The translations under genes were made by a program, and so were the position numbers. Shown piece after piece: positions 35,492-44,218 of a DNA stretch of 64,000 bases. The notes below the pieces were generated by a model. That model was not told where the DNA came from, searched no databases, and was given only the letters and a program-made list of their open reading frames with translations. Each line of letters begins with the position of its first letter. Position 1 is the stretch's first letter. Origin of the DNA: Streptomyces sp. SA15 (GTDB lineage: Bacteria > Actinomycetota > Actinomycetes > Streptomycetales > Streptomycetaceae); the NCBI RefSeq assembly GCF_002291145.1, contig NZ_NTGE01000114.1, positions 23,519-87,518 of the forward strand, in the 5' to 3' direction.

Positions 35492-37147
35492 ATGAACGCA
35501 GACGGCCGTAACCGGCTCAACCAGAGGCCCGAGTGGACCGCTCTGGCCAAGCACCGCGAGGAGCTCGGCGAGGTGCGGCTGCGCGAGCTGTTCGCCGCCG
35601 ACCCGGGCCGCGGCACCGGCTACACCCTGCAGGTCGGTGACCTGCACGTCGACTACTCCAAACACCTCGTCACCGACGAGACGCTGCGGCTGCTGCGCGA
35701 GCTGGCCGCCGCGACCGACGTCTTCGGCCTCAGGGACGCCATGTTCCGCGGCGAGAAGATCAACACGACCGAGGACCGGGCCGTGCTGCACACCGCGCTG
35801 CGGGCGACGCGCGATGCGGTGATCGAGGTCGACGGGGAGAACGTCGTCCCGGCGGTGCACGCCGTCCTCGACAAGATGGCCGACTTCGCCGAGCGCGTCC
35901 GCTCCGGCGCCTGGACCGGCCACACCGGCAAGCCCATCAAGAACGTGATCAACGTCGGTATCGGCGGCTCCGACCTGGGTCCCGCGATGGCGTACGAGGC
36001 GCTGCGCGCGTACACCGACCGCGACCTCACGGTCCGCTTCGTGTCGAACGTGGACGGCGCCGACCTGCATGAGGCCATCCGCGACCTGGACGCGGCGGAG
36101 ACCCTGTTCGTCATCGCCTCCAAGACCTTCACCACGATCGAGACGATCACGAACGCGACTTCGGCCCGCAACTGGCTGCTCACCGAGCTGAAAGCCGGTC
36201 AGGAAGCCGTCGCGAAGCACTTCGTCGCCCTGTCGACAAACGCCGAGAAGGTCTCCGAGTTCGGCATCGACACGGCGAACATGTTCGAGTTCTGGGACTG
36301 GGTCGGAGGGCGCTACTCGTACGACTCGGCGATCGGCCTGTCCCTGATGATCGCCATCGGCCCGGACCGCTTCCGGGAGATGCTCGACGGCTTCCGCCTC
36401 GTCGACGAGCACTTCCGCACCGCGCCCGCCGAGTCCAACCTGCCTTTGCTGCTGGGCCTGTTGGGTGTCTGGTACGGCAACTTCCACGACGCCCAGTCGC
36501 ATGCGGTGCTGCCGTACAGCCACTACCTGTCCAAGTTCACCGCCTACCTGCAGCAGCTGGACATGGAGTCCAACGGCAAGTACGTCGGCCGGGACGGGCA
36601 GGAGGTCGGCTGGCAGACCGGTCCGGTGGTGTGGGGCACGCCGGGCACCAACGGGCAGCACGCCTACTACCAGCTCATCCACCAGGGCACCAAGCTGATC
36701 CCGGCGGACTTCATCGGCTTCGCCGAGCCGGTCGCCGACCTGCAGCCGGGCCTGGTAGCCCAGCACGACCTGCTGATGGCGAACTTCTTCGCCCAGACGC
36801 AGGCGCTGGCCTTCGGCAAGACGCCGGACGAGGTGCGGGCCGAGGGCGTGCCCGAGGAACTGGTGCCGCACAAGACGTTCAAGGGCAACCACCCGACCAC
36901 CACGATCCTCGCCCGCGAACTGACCCCGTCGGTCCTCGGCCAGCTCATCGCCCTCTACGAACACAAGGTGTTCGTCCAGGGCGCGATCTGGAACATCGAC
37001 TCCTTCGACCAGTGGGGCGTCGAGCTCGGCAAGGTCCTCGCCAAGCGCGTTGAGCCCGCGCTGACCGAGGGGACTGAAGTGCCGGGCCTGGACGCCTCGA
37101 CCAAGGCCCTGGTCGCCACGTACCGGGAGCTGCGCGGCCGGCAGTGA
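35492..37147 (+). CDS. pgi: Glucose-6-phosphate isomerase
   Basis: The 551-aa enzyme interconverts glucose-6-phosphate and fructose-6-phosphate. Signature sequences are NVGIGGSDLGPAMAYEAL, FVIASKTFTTIETITNA, GGRYSYDSAIGLS (WVGGRYS), MESNGKYV, the WGTPGTNGQHAYYQLIHQG block with catalytic Glu/His, and a C-terminal NIDSFDQWGVELGK with the catalytic Lys. ATG 35492 has an AAGG site 13 nt upstream. The frame extends to 35381 inside the MFS gene end, but homology begins here. It is convergent with the pentose-phosphate operon, linking glycolysis to that branch point. Confidence 0.97.
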   Translation: MNADGRNRLNQRPEWTALAKHREELGEVRLRELFAADPGRGTGYTLQVGDLHVDYSKHLVTDETLRLLRELAAATDVFGLRDAMFRGEKINTTEDRAVLHTALRATRDAVIEVDGENVVPAVHAVLDKMADFAERVRSGAWTGHTGKPIKNVINVGIGGSDLGPAMAYEALRAYTDRDLTVRFVSNVDGADLHEAIRDLDAAETLFVIASKTFTTIETITNATSARNWLLTELKAGQEAVAKHFVALSTNAEKVSEFGIDTANMFEFWDWVGGRYSYDSAIGLSLMIAIGPDRFREMLDGFRLVDEHFRTAPAESNLPLLLGLLGVWYGNFHDAQSHAVLPYSHYLSKFTAYLQQLDMESNGKYVGRDGQEVGWQTGPVVWGTPGTNGQHAYYQLIHQGTKLIPADFIGFAEPVADLQPGLVAQHDLLMANFFAQTQALAFGKTPDEVRAEGVPEELVPHKTFKGNHPTTTILARELTPSVLGQLIALYEHKVFVQGAIWNIDSFDQWGVELGKVLAKRVEPALTEGTEVPGLDASTKALVATYRELRGRQ

Positions 37148-37160
37148 CCCCGGAATGCGA

Positions 37161-37189
37161 GAAGCGGGCGGCACGCGGCCGCCCGCTTC
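37161..37189. terminator. Bidirectional terminator between pgi and pgl
   Basis: Perfect 12-bp stem (37161-37172 with 37178-37189) and a 5-nt loop between converging genes, with GGGGTTT following on the plus strand. Confidence 0.8.
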
Positions 37190-37212
37190 CCCTGGGGTTT
37201 CCCGTCAGCCCG

Positions 37213-37995
37213 TCAGGCCGACGCAGGCGGGTACAGCGACCTCGGCAGCTGAGAGGCGGCCGCCGCGTCCAGGAGCCACAGCGTCCGGGAACGGCCCTGC
37301 GCTCCCGCCGCCGGGGCCTGGATCTCGCCCGCGCCGGACAGGGCGATCGCCGCGGCCTTCGCCTTGTCCTCGCCGGCCGCCAGGAGCCACACCTCGCGGG
37401 CGGCGCGGATCGCCGGGAGGGTGAGGGTCACCCGGGTCGGCGGGGGCTTCGGGGCGCCGTGGACGCCGACGACCGTGCGCTCGGTCTCCCGTACCGCGGG
37501 GAGTTCCGGGAACAGGGACGCCACATGGGTGTCCGGGCCGACGCCCAGCATCAGGACGTCGAAGGTGGGCACCGCGCCATGGTTCTCGGGGCCGGCCGCA
37601 CGAGCCAGCTCCTCCGCGTAACCCGCGGCCGCCGCGTCCGCGTCGGCGCCGTACGGTCCGTCCGACGCGGGCATGGCGTGCACGCGCTTCGGGTCCAGGG
37701 GCACCGAGTCCAGCAGGGCCTCGCGGGCCTGCGTGACATTGCGTTCCGGGTCGCCCTCCGGCAGGAACCGCTCGTCGCCCCACCACAGGTCGAGACGGCC
37801 CCAGTCGATGGCGTCCCTGGCGGGGGCGGCGGCCAGGGCGGCCAGCAGCCCGTTGCCGTTGCGGCCGCCCGTGAGGACCACGGACGCCGAGCCGCGCGAG
37901 GCCTGCGCGTCCACGATCTTCGTGATCAGGCGGGCCGCCGCGGCTTGAGCCATCAGCTCCTTGTCGCGGTGCACGACCAGTTGCGGAGTACTCAC
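37213..37995 (-). CDS. pgl: 6-phosphogluconolactonase
   Basis: The 260-aa DevB/SOL-type lactonase hydrolyses 6-phosphogluconolactone. It has SVVLTGGRNGNGLLAAL, LDLWWGDERFLPEGDPERN (family active-site motif), FDVLMLGVGPDTHVASLFP and RVTLTLPAIRAAREVWLLAAGEDKA. GTG 37995 overlaps the opcA stop by 4 bp (GTGA). It is the last gene of tkt-tal-zwf-opcA-pgl, so the two oxidative-branch steps are cotranslated. Confidence 0.95.
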   Translation of the reverse strand: MSTPQLVVHRDKELMAQAAAARLITKIVDAQASRGSASVVLTGGRNGNGLLAALAAAPARDAIDWGRLDLWWGDERFLPEGDPERNVTQAREALLDSVPLDPKRVHAMPASDGPYGADADAAAAGYAEELARAAGPENHGAVPTFDVLMLGVGPDTHVASLFPELPAVRETERTVVGVHGAPKPPPTRVTLTLPAIRAAREVWLLAAGEDKAKAAAIALSGAGEIQAPAAGAQGRSRTLWLLDAAAASQLPRSLYPPASA

Positions 37996-39080
37996 TTCGC
38001 CGCCGCCTTCCTCACCGGTGCCGGCGCCGCCGCCTCTTTCGCGGGTGCTTTCGCAGCGGTTTCGACGGGAGCCCGGACCGCGACCGCGTCTCCTTTGGCC
38101 GGCGGCTCGTCGGCCGGGACGTCGGCCGGGCCATCGGCGGCGGCCCTGCCGTTCGAGGAGTTCAGCCGGTCCACCCCGAAGCGCAGCGCCGACGCGTACG
38201 TGTCGTCCGGGTCCAGCCGCCGCAGCTCCTCCGCGATCAGCTCGGCCGTCTCCCGGCGCTTGAGCGCCACCGCGCGTTTCGGCTGGCCCTGGATGGACAG
38301 GGTCGCCAGCGTGCCGTCCCCGCGGTCCAGCGTGATCGGCCCGCAGTCGGTGTCCAGACGGACCGCCGTCAGGCCGGGGCCCGACGACAGCGAGCGCTTC
38401 ACCGGCACGTCCAACCGGTCCGCGAGCCACATCGCCAGCAGCTCGCAGCTCGGGTTGAACTCCTCGCCCTCCACCTCGACGGCCTCGACCTCGCAGGTGA
38501 CCTGATCGAGGGCCGCCGCCAGCATCGAACGCCAGGGCGTGATCCGGGTCCAGGAGAGGTCGGTGTCGCCGGGCGTGTAGGTGTCGGCGCGGGCGGCGAG
38601 CTCCCGTACCGGCTGCTCGGAGGCGTAGGTGTCGGTCACCCGGCGCTGGGCCAGCGCTCCCAGCGGGTCGTTCGCCGGGTCCAGTGGCGCGTTCACCGGC
38701 CACCAGACCACCACCGGGGCGTCCGGCAGCAGCAGTGGCAGGACCACGGACTGGGCGTGGTTCACGACCTCGCCGTACAGACGCAGGACGACCGTCTCGC
38801 CGGTGCCCGCGTCCGCGCCGACCCGCACCTCGGCGTCCAGCCGGGACTGCGTACGGTCGCGGGGCGAACGCGAGACGCGCTTGATGACGACGAGCGTGCG
38901 CGAGGGGTGCTCGTGCGACGCGTCGTTCGCCGCCTTCAGGGCGTCGTACGCGTTCTCCTCGTCCGTGACGATGACCAGCGTGAGCACCATGCCGACGGCG
39001 GGGGTGCCGATGGCCCGGCGGCCCTGCACCAGCGCCTTGTTGATCTTGCTGGCCGTGGTGTCCGTGAGGTCTATCTTCAT
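37992..39080 (-). CDS. opcA: Glucose-6-phosphate dehydrogenase assembly protein OpcA
   Basis: The 362-aa OpcA is an actinobacterial/cyanobacterial-type partner that activates or assembles Zwf. Features are MKIDLTDTTASKINKALVQGRR, VIKRVSRSPRDRTQSRLDAEVRVG, VVWWPVNAPLDPANDPLGALAQRRVTD and TPWRSMLAAALDQ. The last 60 residues or so are an Ala/Pro/Lys-rich disordered tail. ATG 39080 overlaps the zwf stop by 4 bp (ATGA), in line with a stoichiometric complex. Confidence 0.95.
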   Translation of the reverse strand: MKIDLTDTTASKINKALVQGRRAIGTPAVGMVLTLVIVTDEENAYDALKAANDASHEHPSRTLVVIKRVSRSPRDRTQSRLDAEVRVGADAGTGETVVLRLYGEVVNHAQSVVLPLLLPDAPVVVWWPVNAPLDPANDPLGALAQRRVTDTYASEQPVRELAARADTYTPGDTDLSWTRITPWRSMLAAALDQVTCEVEAVEVEGEEFNPSCELLAMWLADRLDVPVKRSLSSGPGLTAVRLDTDCGPITLDRGDGTLATLSIQGQPKRAVALKRRETAELIAEELRRLDPDDTYASALRFGVDRLNSSNGRAAADGPADVPADEPPAKGDAVAVRAPVETAAKAPAKEAAAPAPVRKAAAK

Positions 39081-40615
39081 GGCCGGCGCCAGCTCCGTCC
39101 GTCTCGCTCGAGCATTTCGTCCGCCTCGACGGGCCCCCACGTACCGGCCGGGTACTGGGCGGGCTTGCCGTGCCGGTCCCAGTACTCCTCGATCGGATCG
39201 AGGATCTCCCAGGACAGCTCGACCTCCTCTGTGCGCGGGAAGAGGTTCGAGTCGCCGAGCAGCACGTCGAGGATCAGGCGCTCGTACGCCTCCGGGCTCG
39301 ACTCCGTGAAGGACTCGCCGTACGCGAAGTCCATGGACACGTCCCGGATCTCCATCGAGGTGCCCGGCACCTTGGAGCCGAAGCGGACCGTGACGCCCTC
39401 GTCGGGCTGGACGCGGATGACGATCGCGTTCTGGCCCAGCTCCTCGGTGGCCGTCGTGTCGAAGGGGGAGTGCGGCGCCCGCTGGAAGACGACCGCGATC
39501 TCGGTGACGCGGCGGCCGAGGCGCTTGCCCGTCCGCAGGTAGAAGGGGACCCCGGCCCAGCGCCGGTTGTCGATCTCCAGCTTGATCGCCGCGTAGGTGT
39601 CGGTCTTCGACTGGGCGTCGATGCCGTCTTCCTGGAGGTAGCCGATGACCTTCGCGCCGCCCTGCCAGCCGGCCGCGTACTGCCCGCGGACGGTGCTCTG
39701 GCCCAGGTCCTTCGGCAGCTTCACCGCGCCGAGCACCTTGGTCTTCTCGGCGGCCAGCGCGTCCGCGTCGAAGGATGCGGGCTCCTCCATGGCGGTGAGG
39801 GCCAGGAGCTGGAGGAGGTGGTTCTGGATGACGTCACGGGCGGCGCCGATGCCGTCGTAGTAGCCGGCCCGGCCGCCGATGCCGATGTCCTCGGCCATGG
39901 TGATCTGCACATGGTCCACGAAGGACCGGTTCCAGATCGGCTCGAACATCGTGTTGGCGAAGCGCAGCGCCAGGATGTTCTGGACGGTCTCCTTGCCCAG
40001 GTAGTGGTCGATGCGGAAGACCTGGTCCGGGGCGAAGACCTCCTCGACCGTCGAGTTGAGCTCCTCGGCCGACTTCAGGTCGTGGCCGAAGGGCTTCTCG
40101 ATGACCGCCCGCCGCCAGGAACCGCTCGACTGGTCGGCCAGGCCGTGTTTCTTCAGCTGCTGGATGACCACCGGGAAGGCGCCCGGCGGCACGGAAAGGT
40201 AGAAGGCGAAGTTGCCGCCCGTGCCCTGCGCCTTGTCGAGCTCCTCGATCGTGCCGCGCAGCCGCTCGAAGGCCTCGTCGTCGTCGAAGGTGCCCTGGAC
40301 GAAGCGCATCCCCTGGATGAGCTGCTGCCAGACCTCCTCACGGAACGGCGTACGGGCGTGCTCCTTGACGGCGTCATGGACCTCCTGCGCGAAGTCCTCG
40401 TGCTGCCACTCGCGCCGCGCGAAGCCGACCAGCGAGAAACCCGGCGGCAGCAGACCCCGGTTCGCAAGGTCGTACACGGCGGGCATGAGCTTCTTTCGTG
40501 ACAAATCGCCTGTGACGCCGAAGATGACCAGGCCCGACGGCCCCGCGATACGCGGGAGCCGTCGGTCGGCGGGGTCACGAAGCGGGTTCGCTCCGGAACC
40601 GGGAGAAGGCGCCAA
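39077..40615 (-). CDS. zwf: Glucose-6-phosphate 1-dehydrogenase
   Basis: The 512-aa enzyme makes NADPH and 6-phosphogluconolactone. Motifs are VIFGVTGDLSRKKLMPAVYDL (coenzyme fingerprint), VIEKPFGHDL, RIDHYLGKETVQN (substrate signature with catalytic His/Lys) and YLRTGKRLG. The homologous sequence begins SGANPLRDPADRRLPRI, but no ATG or GTG precedes it in frame within reason. TTG 40615 is the best start, 8 nt after a GGAGGG ribosome site buried in the tal stop region (stop at 40620). It is coupled to opcA downstream. Confidence 0.96.
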   Translation of the reverse strand: MAPSPGSGANPLRDPADRRLPRIAGPSGLVIFGVTGDLSRKKLMPAVYDLANRGLLPPGFSLVGFARREWQHEDFAQEVHDAVKEHARTPFREEVWQQLIQGMRFVQGTFDDDEAFERLRGTIEELDKAQGTGGNFAFYLSVPPGAFPVVIQQLKKHGLADQSSGSWRRAVIEKPFGHDLKSAEELNSTVEEVFAPDQVFRIDHYLGKETVQNILALRFANTMFEPIWNRSFVDHVQITMAEDIGIGGRAGYYDGIGAARDVIQNHLLQLLALTAMEEPASFDADALAAEKTKVLGAVKLPKDLGQSTVRGQYAAGWQGGAKVIGYLQEDGIDAQSKTDTYAAIKLEIDNRRWAGVPFYLRTGKRLGRRVTEIAVVFQRAPHSPFDTTATEELGQNAIVIRVQPDEGVTVRFGSKVPGTSMEIRDVSMDFAYGESFTESSPEAYERLILDVLLGDSNLFPRTEEVELSWEILDPIEEYWDRHGKPAQYPAGTWGPVEADEMLERDGRSWRRP

Positions 40616-40619
40616 GGTC

Positions 40620-41738
40620 TCAGCCCTCCGAGGGGGCGAGGCGCTGGAGCTCCGCCTCGGTCGACTTGAGCAGGTCGATCCAGGACGTCTCGAACTTCTC
40701 GACGCCCTCGTCCTCCAGGAGCTGGACCACGTCGTCGTAGGCGATGCCCAGCTTCTCGACCGCGTCGAGGTCGGCACGGGCCTGCTCGTACGTCCCGGCG
40801 ATGGTGTTGCCGGTGATCTCGCCGTGTTCCTCGGTGGCGAACAGAGTCGCCTCCGGCATGGTGTTGACCGTGTTCGGCGCCACCAGCTCGTCGACGTACA
40901 GGGTGTCCTTGTACGCCTTGTCCTTCACGCCGGTCGACGCCCACAGCGGACGCTGCTTGTTCGCGCCGGCGTTCTCCAGCTTGCTCCAGCGCTGAGTCGA
41001 GAAGACCTCCTCGTACGCCTGGTAGGCGAGGCGCGCGTTGGCGACGGCGGCCTTGCCGCGGGCGGCCTTGGCCTCGTCCGTGCCGAGCGCGTCGATCCGC
41101 TTGTCGATCTCGGTGTCCACGCGGGACACGAAGAAGGACGCCACGGAGTGGATCTTCGACAGGTCCAGGCCCCTCGCCGTGGCCTTCTCCAGGCCGGCGA
41201 GGTAGGCGTCCATGACCTCGCGGTAGCGCTCCAGCGAGAAGATCAGCGTGACGTTGACGCTGATGCCCAGGCCGATGGTCTCGGTGATCGCCGGAAGACC
41301 CGCCTTGGTGGCCGGGATCTTGATCAGGGTGTTGGGGCGGTCCACCAGCCAGGCCAGCTGCTTGGCCTCGGCGACGGTCGCCTTGGTGTTGTGCGCCAGG
41401 CGCGGGTCGACCTCGATCGACACGCGGCCGTCCTGGCCGCCGGTGGCGTCGAAGACCGGGCGCAGGATGTCGGCGGCGTCGCGGACGTCCGCCGTGGTGA
41501 TCATGCGGATGGCCTCTTCGACGGTGACCTTGCGGGCGGCGAGGTCGGAGAGCTGCTGCTCGTAGCCCTCACCGCTGGAGATCGCCTTCTGGAAGATCGA
41601 CGGGTTGGTGGTGACGCCCACGACGTGCTGCTGGTCGATCAGCTCGGCCAGGTTGCCGGACGTGATCCGCTGGCGCGACAGGTCGTCCAGCCAGATCGCG
41701 ACGCCTTCCTCGGAGAGGCGCTTCAGTGCGTCTGTCAT
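40620..41738 (-). CDS. tal: Transaldolase
   Basis: The 372-aa transaldolase belongs to the longer actinobacterial/cyanobacterial subgroup. VGVTTNPSIFQKAI holds the substrate-binding site, and LIKIPATKAGLPAI carries the Schiff-base Lys. SVNVTLIFSLERYREVMDAYL and KQRPLWASTGVKDKAY follow. ATG 41738 has AGGAG about 12 nt upstream. It lies 35 nt after tkt on the same strand and is followed at once by zwf. Confidence 0.96.
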   Translation of the reverse strand: MTDALKRLSEEGVAIWLDDLSRQRITSGNLAELIDQQHVVGVTTNPSIFQKAISSGEGYEQQLSDLAARKVTVEEAIRMITTADVRDAADILRPVFDATGGQDGRVSIEVDPRLAHNTKATVAEAKQLAWLVDRPNTLIKIPATKAGLPAITETIGLGISVNVTLIFSLERYREVMDAYLAGLEKATARGLDLSKIHSVASFFVSRVDTEIDKRIDALGTDEAKAARGKAAVANARLAYQAYEEVFSTQRWSKLENAGANKQRPLWASTGVKDKAYKDTLYVDELVAPNTVNTMPEATLFATEEHGEITGNTIAGTYEQARADLDAVEKLGIAYDDVVQLLEDEGVEKFETSWIDLLKSTEAELQRLAPSEG

Positions 41739-41772
41739 GGAAATTGCATCTCCTACGTGTCGTATATGAGCG

Positions 41773-43860
41773 TCAGCGCTGGGCTGCGGCGATCGATTCC
41801 CGGGCTGCGGCAGCGACGTTCTCCGCAGTGAAGCCGAACTCGCGGAAGAGGACCTTGCCGTCGGCCGAAGCACCGAAGTGCTCCAGGGAAACGATGCGGC
41901 CGGCGTCCCCCACGTACTTGTGCCAGGTGAGCCCGATACCGGCCTCCACCGCGACACGCGCCTTCACCGCGGGCGGCAGGACGCTGTCCCGGTACCCCTG
42001 GTCCTGCTCCTCGAACCACTCGACGGACGGCATCGACACGACCCGCGTCGGCACACCCGCGGCTTCCAGCTGCTCGCGTGCCTCGACGGCGACGTGCACC
42101 TCGGAACCGGTGGCGATGAGGATCGCTTCCGGCGTCCCGGTGGAGGCCTCGAACAGGACGTAACCGCCGCGCGCGGCATCCTCGTTGGGCTCGTACGTCG
42201 GCACGCCCTGACGGGTCAGCGCGAGGCCGTGCGGGGCGCCCTTGCCGAATACCTTCGTGTAGCGCTTGAGGATCTCGCGCCAGGCGATCGCGGTCTCGTT
42301 GGCGTCCGCCGGGCGCACCACGTTCAGACCCGGGATCGCGCGCAGGGAGGCCAGGTGCTCGACGGGCTGGTGGGTGGGGCCGTCCTCGCCCAGGCCGATG
42401 GAGTCGTGCGTCCACACGTACGTCACCGGCAGGTGCATCAGGGCCGACAGCCGTACGGCGTTGCGCATGTAGTCGGAGAAGACGAGGAAGGTGCCGCCGT
42501 AGATCCGGGTGTTGCCGTGCAGGGCGATGCCGTTCATCTCCGCGGCCATGGAGTGCTCGCGGATGCCGAAGTGGATCGTCCGGCCGTAGGGGTCGGCCTC
42601 GGGCAGCGGGTTGTCCGCCGGCAGGAACGACGACGTCTTGTCGATCGTGGTGTTGTTGGAGCCGGCCAGGTCGGCCGAGCCGCCCCACAGCTCCGGGATG
42701 ACCGCACCCAGCGCCTGGAGCACCTTGCCGGACGCGGCGCGGGTGGCGACACCCTTGCCCGCCTCGAAGACCGGGATCTTCTCCTCCCAGCCCGTGGGCA
42801 GCTCGCCCGCGGCGATGCGGTCGAACTCGGCGGCGCGCTCAGGGTTGTTGTTGCGCCACTCCTGGAACGACTTCTCCCACACGGCCTTGGCCTGACGGCC
42901 CCGCTCACCCAGCGCCCGGGTGTGCGCGAGCACCTCGTCGGCCACCTCGAAGCTCTGCTCCGGGTCGAAGCCCAGGACGCGCTTGGTGGCCGCGACCTCG
43001 TCGTCGCCGAGCGCCGAGCCGTGCGCGGCCTCGGTGTTCTGGGCGTTCGGGGCGGGCCAGGCGATGATCGAGCGCATCGCGATGAACGACGGCTTGTCCG
43101 TGACCTGCTTCGCGGCCTCGATCGCCGCGTAGATGGCCTGCGGGTCGAGGTCGCCGTTGGCCTGCGGCTCGACGCGCTGCACGTGCCAGCCGTACGCCTC
43201 GTACCGCAGAGCCGTGTCCTCGGAGACGGCCGTCTCCGTGTCGCCCTCGATCGAGATGTGGTTGTCGTCCCACAGCAGGATCAGGTTGCCCAGCTTCTGG
43301 TGGCCCGCGAGCGAGGACGCCTCCGCGGAGATGCCCTCCTGCAGACAGCCGTCACCGGCGATGACGTAGACGAAGTGGTCGAAGGGGGAGGTGCCCTCAG
43401 GAGCCTGAGGGTCGAACAGGCCGCGCTCGTAGCGGGCCGCCATCGCCATGCCCACCGCGTTGGCGACACCCTGGCCCAGCGGGCCGGTCGTCGTCTCCAC
43501 GCCCGTGGTGTGGCCGTACTCGGGGTGGCCGGGGGTCTTCGAACCCCAGGTGCGGAACGCCTTCAGGTCGTCCAGCTCCAGGCCGAAGCCGGCCAGGTAC
43601 AGCTGGGTGTAGAGCGTCAGGGAAGAGTGTCCGGCGGACAGCACGAAACGGTCGCGGCCCACCCAGTCGGCGTCCGCGGGGTCGTGCCGCATCACCTTCT
43701 GGAAGAGGGTGTAGGCGGCAGGTGCCAGGCTCATCGCCGTACCCGGATGGCCGTTGCCGACCTTCTGTACGGCGTCGGCGGCCAGGACGCGGGCGGTGTC
43801 GACGGCCCGCTGGTCCAACTCGGTCCACTCGAGGTCTGTGGTGGTCGGCTTGGTGCTCAC
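41773..43860 (-). CDS. tkt: Transketolase
   Basis: The 695-aa thiamine-diphosphate enzyme moves two-carbon units. It has the start DTARVLAADAVQKVGNGHPGTAMSLAPAAY and the TPP motif GDGCLQEGISAEASSLAGHQKLGNLILLWDDN. The pyrimidine domain has HFGIREHSMAAEMNGIALHG and SIGLGEDGPTHQPVEHLASLRAIPG, and the C-terminal domain ends LEHFGASADGKVLF. GTG 43860 is preceded by GGAGAGG. It is the first gene of the minus-strand operon tkt-tal-zwf-opcA-pgl, divergent from ctaB. Confidence 0.97.
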   Translation of the reverse strand: MSTKPTTTDLEWTELDQRAVDTARVLAADAVQKVGNGHPGTAMSLAPAAYTLFQKVMRHDPADADWVGRDRFVLSAGHSSLTLYTQLYLAGFGLELDDLKAFRTWGSKTPGHPEYGHTTGVETTTGPLGQGVANAVGMAMAARYERGLFDPQAPEGTSPFDHFVYVIAGDGCLQEGISAEASSLAGHQKLGNLILLWDDNHISIEGDTETAVSEDTALRYEAYGWHVQRVEPQANGDLDPQAIYAAIEAAKQVTDKPSFIAMRSIIAWPAPNAQNTEAAHGSALGDDEVAATKRVLGFDPEQSFEVADEVLAHTRALGERGRQAKAVWEKSFQEWRNNNPERAAEFDRIAAGELPTGWEEKIPVFEAGKGVATRAASGKVLQALGAVIPELWGGSADLAGSNNTTIDKTSSFLPADNPLPEADPYGRTIHFGIREHSMAAEMNGIALHGNTRIYGGTFLVFSDYMRNAVRLSALMHLPVTYVWTHDSIGLGEDGPTHQPVEHLASLRAIPGLNVVRPADANETAIAWREILKRYTKVFGKGAPHGLALTRQGVPTYEPNEDAARGGYVLFEASTGTPEAILIATGSEVHVAVEAREQLEAAGVPTRVVSMPSVEWFEEQDQGYRDSVLPPAVKARVAVEAGIGLTWHKYVGDAGRIVSLEHFGASADGKVLFREFGFTAENVAAAARESIAAAQR

Positions 43861-44218
43861 CCTGGGTCAGGGCTCCTCTCCACATGTCACGCATATCGAA
43901 TGCCGGTGCAGTGAGTGCCCCGGCCGTGGTCGAGCCTACCCCCGCAAGTACGTGCGTCTTCGAGTCGTTCCAGACTGCCGGGCCCTGCGTGGATCCGCCT
44001 CCCGGACTGCGCCGGATCGTATTCGGCAACTGAATACGGAGCCGCTCGTCCGAGTACTCAATAGTGGGGTGACGGGCTCTTCCGAGGCGCTGCCCAACAC
44101 GACCCCACCCCCGCGAATGTCGGGATATGGGCAACGTCTACAGTGGCGTGGTACGCGCGAGCCTTTACCGGGACTTCACACGGGTGAGGCTTGCTGGGAT
44201 GTCTCTGTAGGGGTGTGC
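43861..44218. other. Divergent intergenic region tkt/ctaB
   Basis: A 358-bp region that must hold the promoters of the pentose-phosphate operon and of ctaB. The clearest structure is the inverted repeat at 44018-44038. I could not place -10/-35 elements with confidence, and no small gene is supported. Confidence 0.55.
44018..44038. promoter_or_regulatory. Inverted repeat CGTATTC-N7-GAATACG (candidate operator)
   Basis: Perfect 7-bp arms with a 7-nt spacer, unusually AT-rich for its surroundings. It lies 158 nt from the tkt start and 181 nt from the ctaB start. It could serve either gene; the protein is unknown. Confidence 0.5.

Noticed and set aside
43861..44218. Plus-strand frame extending ctaB upstream to 43754
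   Set aside because: The extension has non-coding composition and overlaps the tkt start; the ribosome site fits GTG 44219.
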